Of a DNA stretch of 64,000 nucleotides, positions 11,697 through 26,312 are shown piece by piece. The stretch comes from Allolobophora icterica. Lineage: Eukaryota; Annelida; Clitellata; Crassiclitellata; Lumbricidae. The stretch is taken from assembly GCA_963556255.1 (NCBI GenBank), contig OY744610.1, forward strand, positions 15,113,730 to 15,177,729, given 5' to 3'. Below the pieces are notes generated by a model. The model was not told where the DNA came from, made no database searches, and saw only the letters and a program-made list of their open reading frames with translations. A program made the position numbers and the translations under genes. Each line of letters begins with the position of its first letter. Within the stretch, counting starts at the first letter, position 1.

Positions 11697-14491
11697 CTAC
11701 CTTGCAACAACAACTTGTCGAAGTTTCTGTTTAAGAAAGCAACGAATGACCTTTTCAAATGGAAGACAAGCCTTAAGTTTCTTAAATTCTAACTCAACTT
11801 CTGGATGTGAATAATTGCAGTCGATCATGCATCTTACTTTCAAATATCTCGCCAGGAAATGTCTTTCAAGAAAGTAATGGTATTTCATGGAAGAGTCGAG
11901 AACTACTGAAAGTAAATGCTTATCAGAGCAAATCATTCGAGCAAACAAATGCTGAAAATTCGACTCAGTTGTAACTTCTAGTTTGGAAAAATCTTCATTC
12001 ATATGTGATAAATAGGAAACCAGTGTGTGAAGTCCAAGCAAACACTGGACGTCTGTGTCGAAATAACAGTCAACGGAGGCAAAACCATTACATTTGCAAA
12101 TGCAAGTTCCTTCAAATTGCCCTGTATACGTGGCTCATCGATAATTCGTTCACACAAATGCAAAACTTCAGAATATTTACGACACTTGTAAAGATACGCA
12201 GCACGGTAACAGTCAACTACATTGCAGTGAATGTCAAAGCCTTTACAGATCGAACTGTAAAATGATGTCATATTTTCTAAGGAATATTCCATGAGCAATT
12301 TAATAATGCTGTTTTCATTTGCCATGCAACTTTCATTGGGCGCTTTAACTTTACTCGTTGCATCGGAATTTTGACGCACGCGTGAAACAACATTTGAATG
12401 CTGTATTGCTCCGAAGCATTTCCGATTTGTCATAGTCATCAATATCACATCTAACGGAAGTGTTGGAGTTTGAAAATTTTTATCAAATCCAAAAGCCCCA
12501 GCTGTTCTTTCAATTGAAGAAATTGTTAAATAACGAGCAAACACTTCTGGTGTAATACGCAGATCAAGAAGAAACCTTCGACTGCTGTAGTGCAAATCAG
12601 GCCTGCATGTAATCTGTCTGAAAATCAGATAAAATCCAGCTATCTTAGTAATGTCTTCAATACACAACAAACAGCCTGCATTTAATGTTTCTGTGTCTTC
12701 TTTCTCAGGCTTTTCATTCATCAATACTTTCGAGCAAAGGTCTATAACAGTTTGATATTCTGATGTGGCATAATGAAGAGCCGCCATGTAGGCCAACGTG
12801 GCCTTAGCGATTGTTTTTGTTTTAGAATCCTCACATTCCAAGGCATTCCTGAGAATTCTCTTTGACATTTCAGACACAAGTTGAAATTCTAGATCATCAT
12901 TTGATCCAGTCAAATTTTCCATCAGATCCTGAGCTTTAATGAAATTCAACTGGCTTCTACTAACACCAGTCTCACTTGGAGTTGGAAAGTTGTGGTGTAT
13001 GCATGTAACAAATGGTGGCTTAATCGATAGTTTTCTGATTGTTTCAACAAACCATCCACTGTCACAGTTCATTTCTTTAGAGTCTAATAAATGGACAGCG
13101 TGCAATAAACGCAACGTCGATGCATAAAAGCAAAAACATGACTCAATCTCTGCTGGTGGCGGATACTGATGTATATGACAAAAACGTGAGCGATTTCTCA
13201 AAGTATATATGTTATTATTGCAAAATCGGATTTCTTTCTTTGCTGCTGCATGTCCTTCTTCAACATCATAAGAGAATCTTAGCGAAATATAGTGGTCGAT
13301 AGAATCAGGTTCAGCTGCTTTCATGGCTTCACACGTTTGCACAAGATAGTTGCTGACGGAACATAAGAGGTCATGAGTGCATAATTCATTGACTATATTA
13401 AGGAAAACATAATGCTTCACAAACCAATGGCACAGGGTTTTAGAATCGCAAAAATTGATCAATTGTTCAGCAGTTTCATCCACTATCTTGGGGTTAAAGT
13501 TTTTATGAAACAAATTTGCCTGAGAAATAAAATAGTTCGGAAATTTTGTCACATTTAGCCATGTTAAAAGTTTTTTCAATAAATTGCAGCATATTTTAAT
13601 AACAGACGACGTATTCCACCATTCTGGTGACATCTCTTCACAAGACCACAACATCAGTGTTTTAAAATGGTATGTACATAGGACCTCGTCTTCCTTTTGA
13701 CAATCTTTTTTGATTAGTTCTCTCTTGGCAAAGAATCTGAGCATATGATAGACAATCTGCTGAACTGGAGTCCAACTCTGAAGTAAAATGACTTCCGCAA
13801 CTGAAAATGATAGCCTGCATTGGAATAAATCATTTCTGCATGTGGGATGTTTTGCAAATACAACATGACAACCATGCTGCACTACCTCGTGGATCATGGC
13901 AGTCGTCGGCCATCCGTACGTTCTACTTCGGAAAGGCCAATTTTTGGCTTCTTTTGGCCACTGTGGGCACCACACGGATGCAACGTCATCAGTTGAACCA
14001 CGAATTCTACATGCATACTTTGATGCTGGACCAACCCTGGAACATTCTGGATTATATCCTGGCTCTCCAGTCTGGCTTGTGACTATTCCTTGGAACAGTT
14101 CTCCTGAGAGACGACAACTCTTAGTAAAATCAAAGATTTTTCGTGACCAGTTATACTTTAAATGTCCAAAATGTCGAAGTCGTACAAAAGATGGATAGTC
14201 CTGGTATGGCTCAATCAAGAGGCAACACATTCCGTCAGGTATATAACGCATATCGTATGGCAAAAATGGTTTTTCATCGATAAAGGCGAGATAATACGAA
14301 ATCAACTGCAATTCATCATAGTCGCCAATGCATGAATGTAGCGGTTGAATATAGAACTCTGCAATGCTGCCACACACAATTCCTTGTTTGGAGGCTGATG
14401 ATTTTAACTGTATCGACTGAAAAACGTCAGTGTTGGTCTTTGGAATAATTCTACATGTACCCACGATGAATGCCGACACAATGTCTTCCAT
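11697..14491 (-). CDS. Mab-21 / cGAS-like nucleotidyltransferase with TPR-like C-terminal region (gene 2), one frameshift
   Basis: Paralogue of gene 1, about 931 codons if read through one frameshift. The main frame runs 14491-11999 and the C-terminal frame 12041-11697. Near 12070/12071 one base is missing relative to the paralogues: after FANVMVLPPL the frame leaves the expected sequence, and the following frame resumes with HTLVSYLSHMNEDF. The core keeps CGSIAEFYIQP, the pair in GDYDEL and the acid in DDVASVWCPQWP. The Mab-21 region (WPFRSRTYGWPTTAM, KEDEVLCTYHFKTLMLWSCE, NYFISQANLFH) is close to gene 1, while the first 160 residues diverge strongly. A splice acceptor (GGTTGCAG, AG at 14495-14494) sits two bases before the ATG. 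The lesion may be a sequencing error or a true inactivation; the rest of the frame is open, which favours error or a very young pseudogene. Confidence 0.8.
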
Positions 14492-14495
14492 TTCT

Positions 14496-15951
14496 GCAAC
14501 CAGAGGAGAACAAACTAAATAGCATCACCACCGTTTGTTGTCAACGTCTTCATGATGACGTTTTTCTATTACACTCGCAAATATTCACGATCCTAACCTA
14601 CTGATCAAACATGCGGAGAGTTCACAGTTTTTCTCATTTTACACGTATGAACTATGAACCAATTCCTTGATCAGCTTTGTGCGAATAACTTATTCAAGGT
14701 CGTTACACAGGGAATCTCAACGTTGCTCTTCGTTTTCAATGCGAAACCTCAAATCAATCGGTCATCGTGTTACACCATGTAAGTTACTACGTGTATGAAT
14801 GTGTAGGCTATGTACGAATGCCTGTACATTTTAATGTATGTGCAGATGTATATATAGGCATATCCGCATGGAGAAACTCTTCGCTGACTTTGTTACACAA
14901 ACGAGCTCTTACTTACGATTGACAGTTGACACTTGAAATTACATCTCTGATGTGACCCAGCGCTCGTGAATAAGCTGATACCCTGCCCTTAACTTTAGTA
15001 GGCGCTTTAGAAATATTTAGATTACAATTACGACTTCCCGAACGTTGTCTGTTACCTTTACTGTGCGAGGAACCTGAGCAAGTAATTCACTCACAGTTAA
15101 GTTGGACCTTAAAATCTGATCCTGAGATAAGAAGATGAGAAAAGATCTATCAAGTAAGAAGAAAGATCCGCCTGTTAGACGCTTCTGGTGTCTCATTTAA
15201 TAATATTACCATTGTACAGATCTCCGGAAAGCCGATAAATTTATCGAGAAAAACCAGTAAAATCAACGGACACTCTCTCTGTTTCCAGCATTTTATGTTC
15301 TATCCGAATGGCGAATACCGAATATCGGTTATAGATTCACCAGATAGGTTTGGGTTCTAGATTTAAGATAATTGGAGTTCCATTACCTGCGTATGAGCAA
15401 TTCGACCACTGACGGAAACTGAGCGACTGCCTGCATATTCTGAGCGACTGCAATGCATATTCTTAATCTTTATAAGATCAACGATCCAGAACTCTGTTTA
15501 ACCACTTGATTTAATTGTGCACGCACAACAGGCAGAGAAAGAGGAAGTAAGTAAATAAGTAAGTAAGAGGAAGTGTGTCTTCGGCTGACTTTGACGAACA
15601 AGTTTTATTACATAGTTTTATTGACGACAATAAACAGATTAAAATTCTACATTGAAATTCAAGGGCATCTTCAAGCCATTTGATGCGCTCTTATAAAAAT
15701 GTTATGGCGGATTTACGAGGTATAGAATCAGAATCCGCATTGACTGGACCGGGGAGTATATATTATATGGAGAATTTTATCTTGAATAGAAGCCGACAGC
15801 AAACACGCTCGTCTATAGTCGTGTTCGGTTTATTGAGGAAGGCAGAAGTCAACGACGTTCTAAGTGACTTTGTCGATATGTGTGCTATGCATATTTATTA
15901 TCAATGGAGAAAGGTCTCACTGGTTTCGGCAAATGCGCACTCTTAGATACC
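14496..15951. other. Gene-free 5' region of gene 2
   Basis: No supported coding frame. It should contain the leader exon and promoter of gene 2 on the minus strand, but neither can be located. A short (GTAA)n-like run lies near 15545-15570. Confidence 0.4.
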
Positions 15952-17709
15952 TGCGCCATATAAATTATTATTTAATTGTTATTTGTTGCTTGGTAACATT
16001 TATTGTTCCTATGTGTTAATATGCACAGAGCATCAGCCGATGGCTCATCAAAACAAAACCAGTTCGTAATATCTACGAGAGAAGAGTCAATTAACACAGA
16101 TACAGCCTATGGTGGATTATGCAACCTGAATATTGCAAGTCATAAATTGAGACTGAAATGACATAAGCGGTTGAGCGGAACGAACAGTTACAGGGAAAGA
16201 GTTCCATCACCTAGGTTCAGCAAAAGATAACGATCGTTCATCAAAAACATGTCTAGTTTCAGTTTGACCAGAGACAGAGAATCAAGCGACCTGACTGAAT
16301 AATAATTTGTCAAGAGAATAAGGATTTAATTTAAGTATTGTGGTTAGCCAGAATACGTTGCTCCATAAACTATAAGCTCTAATTTATAGCCGTTTGCGGA
16401 AAATGAAGCCAATTCATGTGTACGTCTGGGTTGACGATATATATGTTACAGGCAATTCGTAAAACCAGGGATTTTGTAAAATCCCTGAAATTTTTAGGTA
16501 CTTTGTAAAATCCTTGATTCACTCAGGCACTTTACAAAATCCCTGAAAAAACCATGGATTTTGTAAAATCCCTGAAATCAGAAGACGAAAATTTGACAGA
16601 TTGCCTGAAATGAAAATGACGAACATAATCGAAGTTTATTACGCAAACAAACCCTATTTTCAAGGGATCGACAGTTTAACATGGTATTTTAGTTTAAGTT
16701 TAGTTCTCATGTTGTACAACCAGGAAATTTGCAAAATGTCTGAAAGTTTATTATGCATGTTCTTATTATATATGTTCTTCCCACCAGTAGGAATGATCGC
16801 AATACAGTTATCTGCTGTCACTAACCGTTTTAGGATGTAGTACTGTCTGTTGGTCTTTGTTGTTGTATCCTTCATCGCTTCTTTCAGCTCATCAATCAAA
16901 TCGAAGTACGTTTCCTTCTTCATCAGCGCTGTTTTCTTATCATAACAAGCAACTGTTCCATAAATTTTACCTCTGTCATATTATGCTCACTATCCATTTT
17001 GTTTAGAACTGACCTAACCATATATGGGTTGAAATCGTAACCGGAATCATGAACTCCGAATTTCTGAATAGTTACTCTAAAGCTAAGCTGAATAAGACAC
17101 TTCAAACAGTTTAATACTAAGCTGATACAGACAGTTATTTGTACGATAAGCAATCAAGTAACATGGATTCTAATATTTCTACTAAATCATTGATTATAGT
17201 TTATATTAACCATTGCAAACGGAACAATGGTGCTATAACTCTACTCACCAATTTTACATACAGGTTAGCTTTTAAGGACATCCTCAAAAAATATCTGTAA
17301 AACCAGAACCCAGTGAAATCATACTTCTTTCTAGCAGTTTCGAATGATTAAGTCGCGCTTGCAAGCTATTTCCAGCCAAAAGTGCAAAACATAGACCTTA
17401 CAGTACTTGTTATCATTTGCATCTTTAGGTCGTGCCTTTCGTCATTCCTTGCTTAATATAATTACGCTATATTATCTTACAATGTGCGCCAATTGTTGAT
17501 GTATTGTGCATTATACACACAGGTGCTATAGAAGTTGCTATTAAAACCATGATGCTCTATCGTACATGCTTCAGTGCGTGTCTCTTCGTTCGCCAACTTT
17601 CACTTACTGTATTTGTCTAGGGTGTGTAGTATAACGTAATAAAATCAAATAGGCCTACTTAGGCATAATTTATTAGCGCTCTCCCGTTTTGTCTACCACC
17701 AGACATTAC
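15952..17709. repeat. Dispersed 1.3-kb repeat, copy B, interrupted
   Basis: Same sequence and orientation as 7138-8438, split by an insertion at 16446-17019. Point differences and small indels throughout show both copies are old. Confidence 0.75.
16446..17019 (-). mobile_element. 574-bp insertion in repeat copy B
   Basis: Absent from copy A. It is flanked by ATATATG at 16439-16445 and 17020-17026, a likely 7-bp target-site duplication. The left part carries several copies of GGATTTTGTAAAATCCCTGA, which is near-palindromic. On the minus strand the right part reads MVRSVLNKMDSEHNMTEVKF and, after a stop, KKETYFDLIDELKEAMKD, which looks like decayed protein-coding sequence that I do not recognise. 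Confidence 0.6.
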
Positions 17710-18122
17710 CATTTCGAGCACCAATTCTAACACTTTTAAGCAGATCTGTCATAACAATTAAAAACTCTGCTAAGTAAACCATATTTTACTTTACTGCGTG
17801 CTAATTAAGTCGTCAGATAGTTTGTTGCGTGCAATAAAATTTAAGCGTTATATTAGAAATTGGTACATCTGTGTTTAACAAGGTAGTGCGGTGACATGAG
17901 TCAGGTGAGGTGGAAAATTTATGTATGGCATACAATTTAAGCTATTTTGCCATCTACCTACTAAAAATTATTAAAATTGATGGAAATTTGACGAAGTTCT
18001 CACAGAAACAATTTTGCAGAGTTTATTTTGAGACACGGTGTATAGCAGGGTCTATTATGTTCGCAGCTTTTTATGTTCTATGTAGGCTGTAGTTTCTTGT
18101 TTATTCTCTACCTCTTTGCACC

Positions 18123-18282
<160 letters not shown>

Positions 18283-18288
18283 CTTCTG

Positions 18289-18400
18289 GATGTTGACCTG
18301 ATTACGACTTAACTTTGGTGCGCCATCTGTTGGTGCCTTGTGCATTACACAACGGCGCTATAGAAATGACTAATTACTAAATGCTGAACGCCGTAATCCT
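18289..18400 (+). repeat. Short dispersed repeat, GCGCCATCTGTTGGTGCCTT core
   Basis: GTTGACCTGATTACGACTTA, then GCCATCTGTTGGTGCCTTGT and GGCGCTATAGAAATGAC recur in diverged form at about 7080-7135, 8085-8145, 17485-17545 and 63575-63620. It appears to be an interspersed element of unknown class. Confidence 0.5.
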
Positions 18401-18627
18401 ACGGAGTATTTATGAAGTTTGCAAACGGTTAAGGTCTGAGTTTAAAATTTCCGCAGTGACAACAATTCTGGGGTATTTCGACCTTCAAGTCTTCATACTT
18501 TGACATCGATGTCCTAAGCCGGGTCACGTAAGAAACCAGAAGTAAATTTCAGTCTTAAACCTCACATTTTACAAAAACAAATTTCACACGAAATCAGAAC
18601 TTGGTCACTGATGCGAAAGAACTCGAA

Positions 18628-21519
18628 TTATGTTTTAATAATACGAAGCTTTTGCAGAAAATACCTGCGAATAAAATGTTCAAACGGAAGATTACATTTC
18701 ATCTCCGCAAATTCAGTCACTGCTGCTGTATACGAAAGATTACAGTCGATGCAACATCTGAGTTTCAAATATCTTGCAAGAAAATGTATTCCAAGAAAAT
18801 AATGGCATTGATTGACGTAAGAAGTTAAAAGACATACTGAGAGTTCATTCCTATGAACGTGAACATTTCTAACAAAAAAGTGTTCAAACGTTGAATCGAC
18901 AGTTACCTCAAATTTACGCAAGTCATCGTCATTTAACGGTAATAAAAAATGAAAGAGTGTGTGAAATCCAAGCAAAGATTGTACGTCTCCATCAAAGAAA
19001 GAGTCGAGCGGTGGTATTATCAAAACATTCGCAAATGCTAACTCCTTCAAATCGCTCTGAAGATCAGGCTCATTGAGAATTCTTTCACATAAACGCAATA
19101 CTTTATTGTGTTCGCGAAATTTATAAAGGTATAAAACACGATAGCAGTCAATTGTGTTGCACTGGATGCCAAAGTCTTTGCGAATCACACTGTAGAATGA
19201 TGTAATATTTTCTAATGCAATTCCCATTAAAGCATCAATAACTGTTTCTTTAGTTATCAAATGATTCAAGACTGTAGCCTTGGTTTCTGTTAATGAATCA
19301 GTTCTGCGATAAACGATTTGTCTGGCAGCATTGAAATGAGTACCTGAATTCATCGAAACTTTGCATTTCGGCTTTAATAAAGCGTTCACATATTTGTCCA
19401 TCGGAAATGCTGAATCTCGTAAATCACGAAAAATGCCTAAGTGTTTGGATATTGTTTCGGCAGATAATACAGTTAAATAATGAGCAAAGTTCTCAGGTGA
19501 AAGACGCAGATCAAGATAAAGTCGCCTGTTGAGGTAATGAAGATTATTGTCAGTTATCTTCTTGTGAAGTACCCACAATCCAACGATTCTTGCGATATCG
19601 TCAATAAACAACAAACAACCAGCATTCAGTGTTTCCTTATGCTTTTCAGAAGTGTGATCAACGAGAACTGTCAAGCAGACACGTATTGCTATTTGGTATT
19701 CTGATGTGGCAAAATGGAGAGCAGCAAGATAGGCCAAAGATGCAGAAGCAATGCCGTTGAATTGTGAATCGTCACATCCTACAGCCCTTCTCAGAAATTC
19801 CCTTGACATGAGAGACACGAGTTGAAATTCTGAACGGCTATTTGATCCAGATAAATTTATCAAGAAATCCTGAGCACGTTGAAATTTAAACCGACTGCTT
19901 TGTTCTGTGTACGTTTTCGGAAAGTTATGGTAGTGAGACCTTATAATTTTTGGTTGCTTTGAAATTTCTTCCACCAATTCCACAAAGAGATTGCTATCCC
20001 ATGAAATCTCTCCGTGACGCAAACCATATGCAGTATGTAAAATATGCAGCACAATGTCATAGTACTTGAAACACAAGACCTTCTCTATTGTTGGAAGATA
20101 TGCCATTCCATTATATAATTTAGAATTAAAATTTGTTGTATATTTTCCACATCTTAAGTTCTGGCACAATCCTGAACTTAAACCATCTTTAATTATACAA
20201 CGACAAATCCTATTAGATTCTGAGAATCTGAAAGAAAGCTTAATATCCAAATAGTCTAATTCACTCGCTTTCCAATATTCAATAAGAGGCAACATGTAAT
20301 CCATGAAATCTGGAACTACTTTCTTCGTGTTCAAAAATGTAAGCTGTGTCCGAGTGATTGGCAATATGTAATTTTCCACGAACCATTGACAAAGAATTCC
20401 AGAATTGTGGAATTCATTTAGTCGTCTCTCAGTTTTGTCAAGCCTTATAGAGCTCGATGGCTCATGAAATAAATTTGCTTCCGGAATAAAATAATTTGGA
20501 CAGCATCTCCTCTTGAGCCATTCTGAGAGCTGTTTCAATAATTCACTGCAGATCGCAATAACAGAAGAGGAATTCCACCATTCTGATGGCATCTCTTCAC
20601 AAGTCCATAACATCAACGTCTTTAAATGATACGTACAGAGAACTTCATCCTCCTTTGGACAATCCTTTTCTATTAATTCTCTCTTTGCAAAGAATCTCAG
20701 CAAATGATAAACAATCTGCTTAACTTTAGTCCAACTCTGCAGTAAAATTACTTCTGCGACTGAAAATGAAATTCTCCACTGTAGTTTATCGTCTCTGCAA
20801 GAACGATGCTGAACGTATACAACATGACAACCGTTTTGTACCACCTGGGAGATTGTATCCATTGTCGGCCAACTGTATTTTCTTTCCCGAAAGGGCCAAC
20901 TTTTGGCTTCTGTAGGCCACTGCGGGCTAAACACGCTTACCACAGAATCACTTCCGAAACTCACATCAGAATCTATTTGCATTTTAAATGCTGGACCACA
21001 AACAATGTTTGGCAGCGTGCTTCTATTCAATAGACGACGGAATTGAACATTATTCGAGGCTGGAAGATTAGCCATATTTAGCCAATTGTAGACTTCAGGA
21101 TCAGCTGTATGGTAAAATTCGTACTTTTTATTTATCCAATTATAGTTCATTTCTCCCAAAACTCTTAATCGAACAAAACCTGGATATTGATGGTATGTTT
21201 CAATCTTGTAGCACTTGATGGTATCGGCCAAACCACTCATATCCCTTGGCAACACTGGAAAGTCGTCACTGAAGGCCAACTCATCAGCTCTAGAGTATAA
21301 TAAATCAATGTCGGTGATGCATATATTCAGCGGCTGGATGTAGAACTCCGCTTGGCTGCCACACAAAATCGAATAGTTTTTTGGTGCAGGGTTCAGTGAC
21401 GCGATTAAGTTATGCATGTGGTCAGAAGCAAGAGAATCCGACTTTGGAATCAATTGGCATGTGCCAGTGATGAACCAGGATGCCATTTCTACACACGATT
21501 TACCTGCGTATTCTGTCAT
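18628..21519 (-). CDS. Mab-21 / cGAS-like nucleotidyltransferase with TPR-like C-terminal region (gene 3)
   Basis: Intact single-exon ORF of 963 aa from the ATG at 21519; an internal ATG (MASWFITGTC) would give 952 aa and matches the paralogue starts. The nucleotidyltransferase core shows CGSQAEFYIQP, the pair in ITDIDLL and the acid in SDSVVSVFSPQWP. The Mab-21 region has GCHVVYVQH, WRISFSVAEVILLQSW, KEDEVLCTYHLKTLMLWTCE and NYFIPEANLFHE. The C-terminal region keeps ASLAYLAALHFATSEYQIAI, ETLNAGCLLFIDDIARIVG, LDLRLSPENFAHYL and CYRVLYLYKFREHNKVLRLC, that is, the same TPR-like pairs as gene 1. A strong splice acceptor (TTTCTTTCAG, AG at 21526-21525) lies five bases before the ATG; the extra codons up to 21579 run into an ATT repeat and are not counted. 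It is tandem with gene 2 and opposite to gene 1. Confidence 0.87.
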   Translation of the reverse strand: MTEYAGKSCVEMASWFITGTCQLIPKSDSLASDHMHNLIASLNPAPKNYSILCGSQAEFYIQPLNICITDIDLLYSRADELAFSDDFPVLPRDMSGLADTIKCYKIETYHQYPGFVRLRVLGEMNYNWINKKYEFYHTADPEVYNWLNMANLPASNNVQFRRLLNRSTLPNIVCGPAFKMQIDSDVSFGSDSVVSVFSPQWPTEAKSWPFRERKYSWPTMDTISQVVQNGCHVVYVQHRSCRDDKLQWRISFSVAEVILLQSWTKVKQIVYHLLRFFAKRELIEKDCPKEDEVLCTYHLKTLMLWTCEEMPSEWWNSSSVIAICSELLKQLSEWLKRRCCPNYFIPEANLFHEPSSSIRLDKTERRLNEFHNSGILCQWFVENYILPITRTQLTFLNTKKVVPDFMDYMLPLIEYWKASELDYLDIKLSFRFSESNRICRCIIKDGLSSGLCQNLRCGKYTTNFNSKLYNGMAYLPTIEKVLCFKYYDIVLHILHTAYGLRHGEISWDSNLFVELVEEISKQPKIIRSHYHNFPKTYTEQSSRFKFQRAQDFLINLSGSNSRSEFQLVSLMSREFLRRAVGCDDSQFNGIASASLAYLAALHFATSEYQIAIRVCLTVLVDHTSEKHKETLNAGCLLFIDDIARIVGLWVLHKKITDNNLHYLNRRLYLDLRLSPENFAHYLTVLSAETISKHLGIFRDLRDSAFPMDKYVNALLKPKCKVSMNSGTHFNAARQIVYRRTDSLTETKATVLNHLITKETVIDALMGIALENITSFYSVIRKDFGIQCNTIDCYRVLYLYKFREHNKVLRLCERILNEPDLQSDLKELAFANVLIIPPLDSFFDGDVQSLLGFHTLFHFLLPLNDDDLRKFEVTVDSTFEHFFVRNVHVHRNELSVCLLTSYVNQCHYFLGIHFLARYLKLRCCIDCNLSYTAAVTEFAEMKCNLPFEHFIRRYFLQKLRIIKT

Positions 21520-21549
21520 CTTTGCTGAAAGAAACATAATATCTCCATC

Positions 21550-21760
21550 CTGACTTATAATAATAATAATCATCATCATTCATCATCATAATCATTATCG
21601 TAACCATCATCATCATCATCACCATTCGTTCTCCTCCTCATCACCATTATGACTCAACCATAATCATTCATCATCATCATCAACATTATTATAATCATCA
21701 CCATCATCATCATCGTCATAACCATTCGCCATCCTCTTCCTCATCATCATCAACCTATGT
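21550..21760. repeat. (ATC)n-rich microsatellite
   Basis: Imperfect TCA/CATCAT runs at the 5' edge of gene 3, lying within its presumed leader intron. Confidence 0.8.
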
Positions 21761-21774
21761 GCGTGCGGTCACGG

Positions 21775-21950
21775 ATCGCCTCCCGATTGTGGTTTATATA
21801 TTTATGAGATTTATATCTCGGGCTAGCACGTTCCATGCACTGGGACCTTAAAGGCGTGACACCCATTCAAACTGGCAGCGGTACTGAATAATCTCACCCG
21901 ATTAACCCAATAAAAATGTGCAGCTACAAACGGTCACCAGGAAGAAACGT
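21775..21950 (+). repeat. Dispersed repeat with CAAACGGGCAGCGGTGG-like core, copy 2
   Basis: GGGACCTTAAAGGCGTGACA, CATTCAAACTGGCAGCGGTA and AATCTCACCCGATTAA match the copies at 8735 and 49610 (reverse). Confidence 0.65.
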
Positions 21951-23905
21951 GTTTATTTAAATTTATATTAATATAGCCCAGGGACCTAGATTAAGTAGGC
22001 ATTATTTGAGCTAATTTTGTAAAGTCTGTAGATGATAGTTGCCAATAGAATCAATTCAAACTGAGTCCCTGTAATTTCCGCAGTTTCATGTCTGACCAAC
22101 AACGCATGAGAAGACGCTTAAAACTTGTTTTACTACACTGACCGTTAAAGTGTGGTCGACATCATCGAACCTGGTTTATTTCGTGGTTAATTCAATGACT
22201 CACTGTTCATACTGCATCACGCTTTTTGTCACCCTTCAGGCCTCCGTTGCTTCGGTGTCTGTTAATAACTCCATTCGGAGTAACTGCATTGGTAGATTTG
22301 AACTGGCATCGCATCTTTCGAATGGCGGGTCGTGGTACACGATTCATCCGATACTTGAGACCAGGTCTCTGAAGATGTGTGTCAACTATCAACCGGGTGC
22401 ATCAATTGTAGTTCTTTAAATCGCTGTTACGCAATTATATTCAGTCATGTTCTTCAGTCTTTATTCGATATTCTGACAAGTTTTGAGGATGTGATTTATA
22501 TTCCCAGCAACTTTTTATCATTCGATTGTTTTTATTACTACCAGCTCTTCCTTTAAACGGCGACTTCATCTAGGTATCATAAATACACGTTGTCGTGCGA
22601 GATGTTTTCAGATTGCATCAGCGACACCATAGGAATAGTCCCTATAGATTTCCCTGATGGCTTAAATGTGCCACTACCGTACTTGAACGGTGCCAATCCC
22701 AAGCGTAGATAAAGGAGGAGGGAGACGCAATTCAATTTATGACCGCATAAATAGCAATGACCGCAATTTATCGTAACACAGCTTTGTTAAGAAAAGCTGC
22801 CTCATGCTTTAGCACGGTGAGTTCTACTTTGACGGCGCGATGTTTATTAAAAAATGGACCGATTATGAATTTCTCGTCAGTAATAATGATTAAAAAGTTC
22901 ATTGCCACAGAATTCGTCAAAATCTTCAATCTATTTTCAGTTAATCAGTAAATTCCCACATCGGCTATTTTGAGACTACACAGCACAACGTCAGATCATT
23001 ATATATGCTACATTACCCTCTGACATCGGCGCAGACAGGATCTGCATCGCGGCTGGCCTAAACGCTGCTAAAGATATTTGAGACGCACAATTATTACCTG
23101 CGAAACTCCCCGTCATGGAAAATTCCACAAAGTGCATATAATATTATGCTTCCTGGTCTAACATTTAAATATGACGAATAGTCCTATTCAAGAAACTCAA
23201 GCATGCAGTTAGGCCCTACTATTTGGATAGATAACCTTGTAGTAAGTATGGCAATGTAGCCAACGCAAGGTTATGGGTATGCGATTTAAATGTGGAAGAC
23301 ATTTACAAGACAATGAAACACAAACTGAAGACCAAAAATGTAGGTCTGAAAAATAATGATCATTTACATTCACTCTTAATTTTTGCGCTACTAGTTCATA
23401 TCGACACTGGTATGAGGTGGATTTCTGTGACTTCGCCCTAAAGAATACATCTGGCTACAGACGAGAACACAATTTTTACTCATTACTAGGCCTATGTATT
23501 TAATCAAGAAGATTTTCAGTTTGGTAGATTTAAGTTATCTCAAAAGTGTTGATGTAAGCAGGATATCATGGCATTCTTTAATGTCGCTCTAAGCCAACTC
23601 GATTTGAAACACAAAGACAATAATGCGCTATAGTTGCACTGAATTAGAAGCAGAGAACTACACATCCAGTAATGCATAATAGAATCTTCAACATGAAAAA
23701 TCATTCAACGTTACCTTGAGCAGATTGACAGACTGAACTCAGTTCTCTCCGATGCTGGTCCAAAGAGGAAGTATGAGATTGGGTTTTTCTGACTGTGGTT
23801 GCAATAACAAGACGTTCTTTTATTAGAATCCTTCGTCTATTGCTTTGATTTGCATGACATTCTATCGTATCGAGTTCTTCTATTACAACTATTATTACTA
23901 CAGTT
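21951..23905. other. Gene-free stretch
   Basis: Short frames at 22150-22419 and 22757-22951 have no recognisable domain, codon bias or splice structure. No repeat ends were found. Confidence 0.5.
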
Positions 23906-23908
23906 AGG

Positions 23909-26140
<2,232 letters not shown>

Positions 26141-26222
26141 ATAATATAGTTTACTATATATATAAAGTTTAATATATATATGTATATATATATATATATT
26201 TTTATATATATATATAGTTTAA
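26141..26222. repeat. (AT)n-rich tract with repeated AGTTTAATATA units
   Basis: Alternating AT interrupted by recurring TAGTTTA/AGTTTAATAT segments. Confidence 0.8.
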
Positions 26223-26312
26223 TATGGAGTCATTGACTAGGAAGGTTTTTATCCATTATCGTTAGTGACTGGAGGTTATTTTCAAACAGTTATTGTCTAG
26301 GGTTATTTGACG

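Noticed and set aside
21520..21579. Twenty extra N-terminal codons of gene 3 (poly-Ile start)
   Set aside because: They lie in an ATT repeat upstream of a strong splice acceptor.
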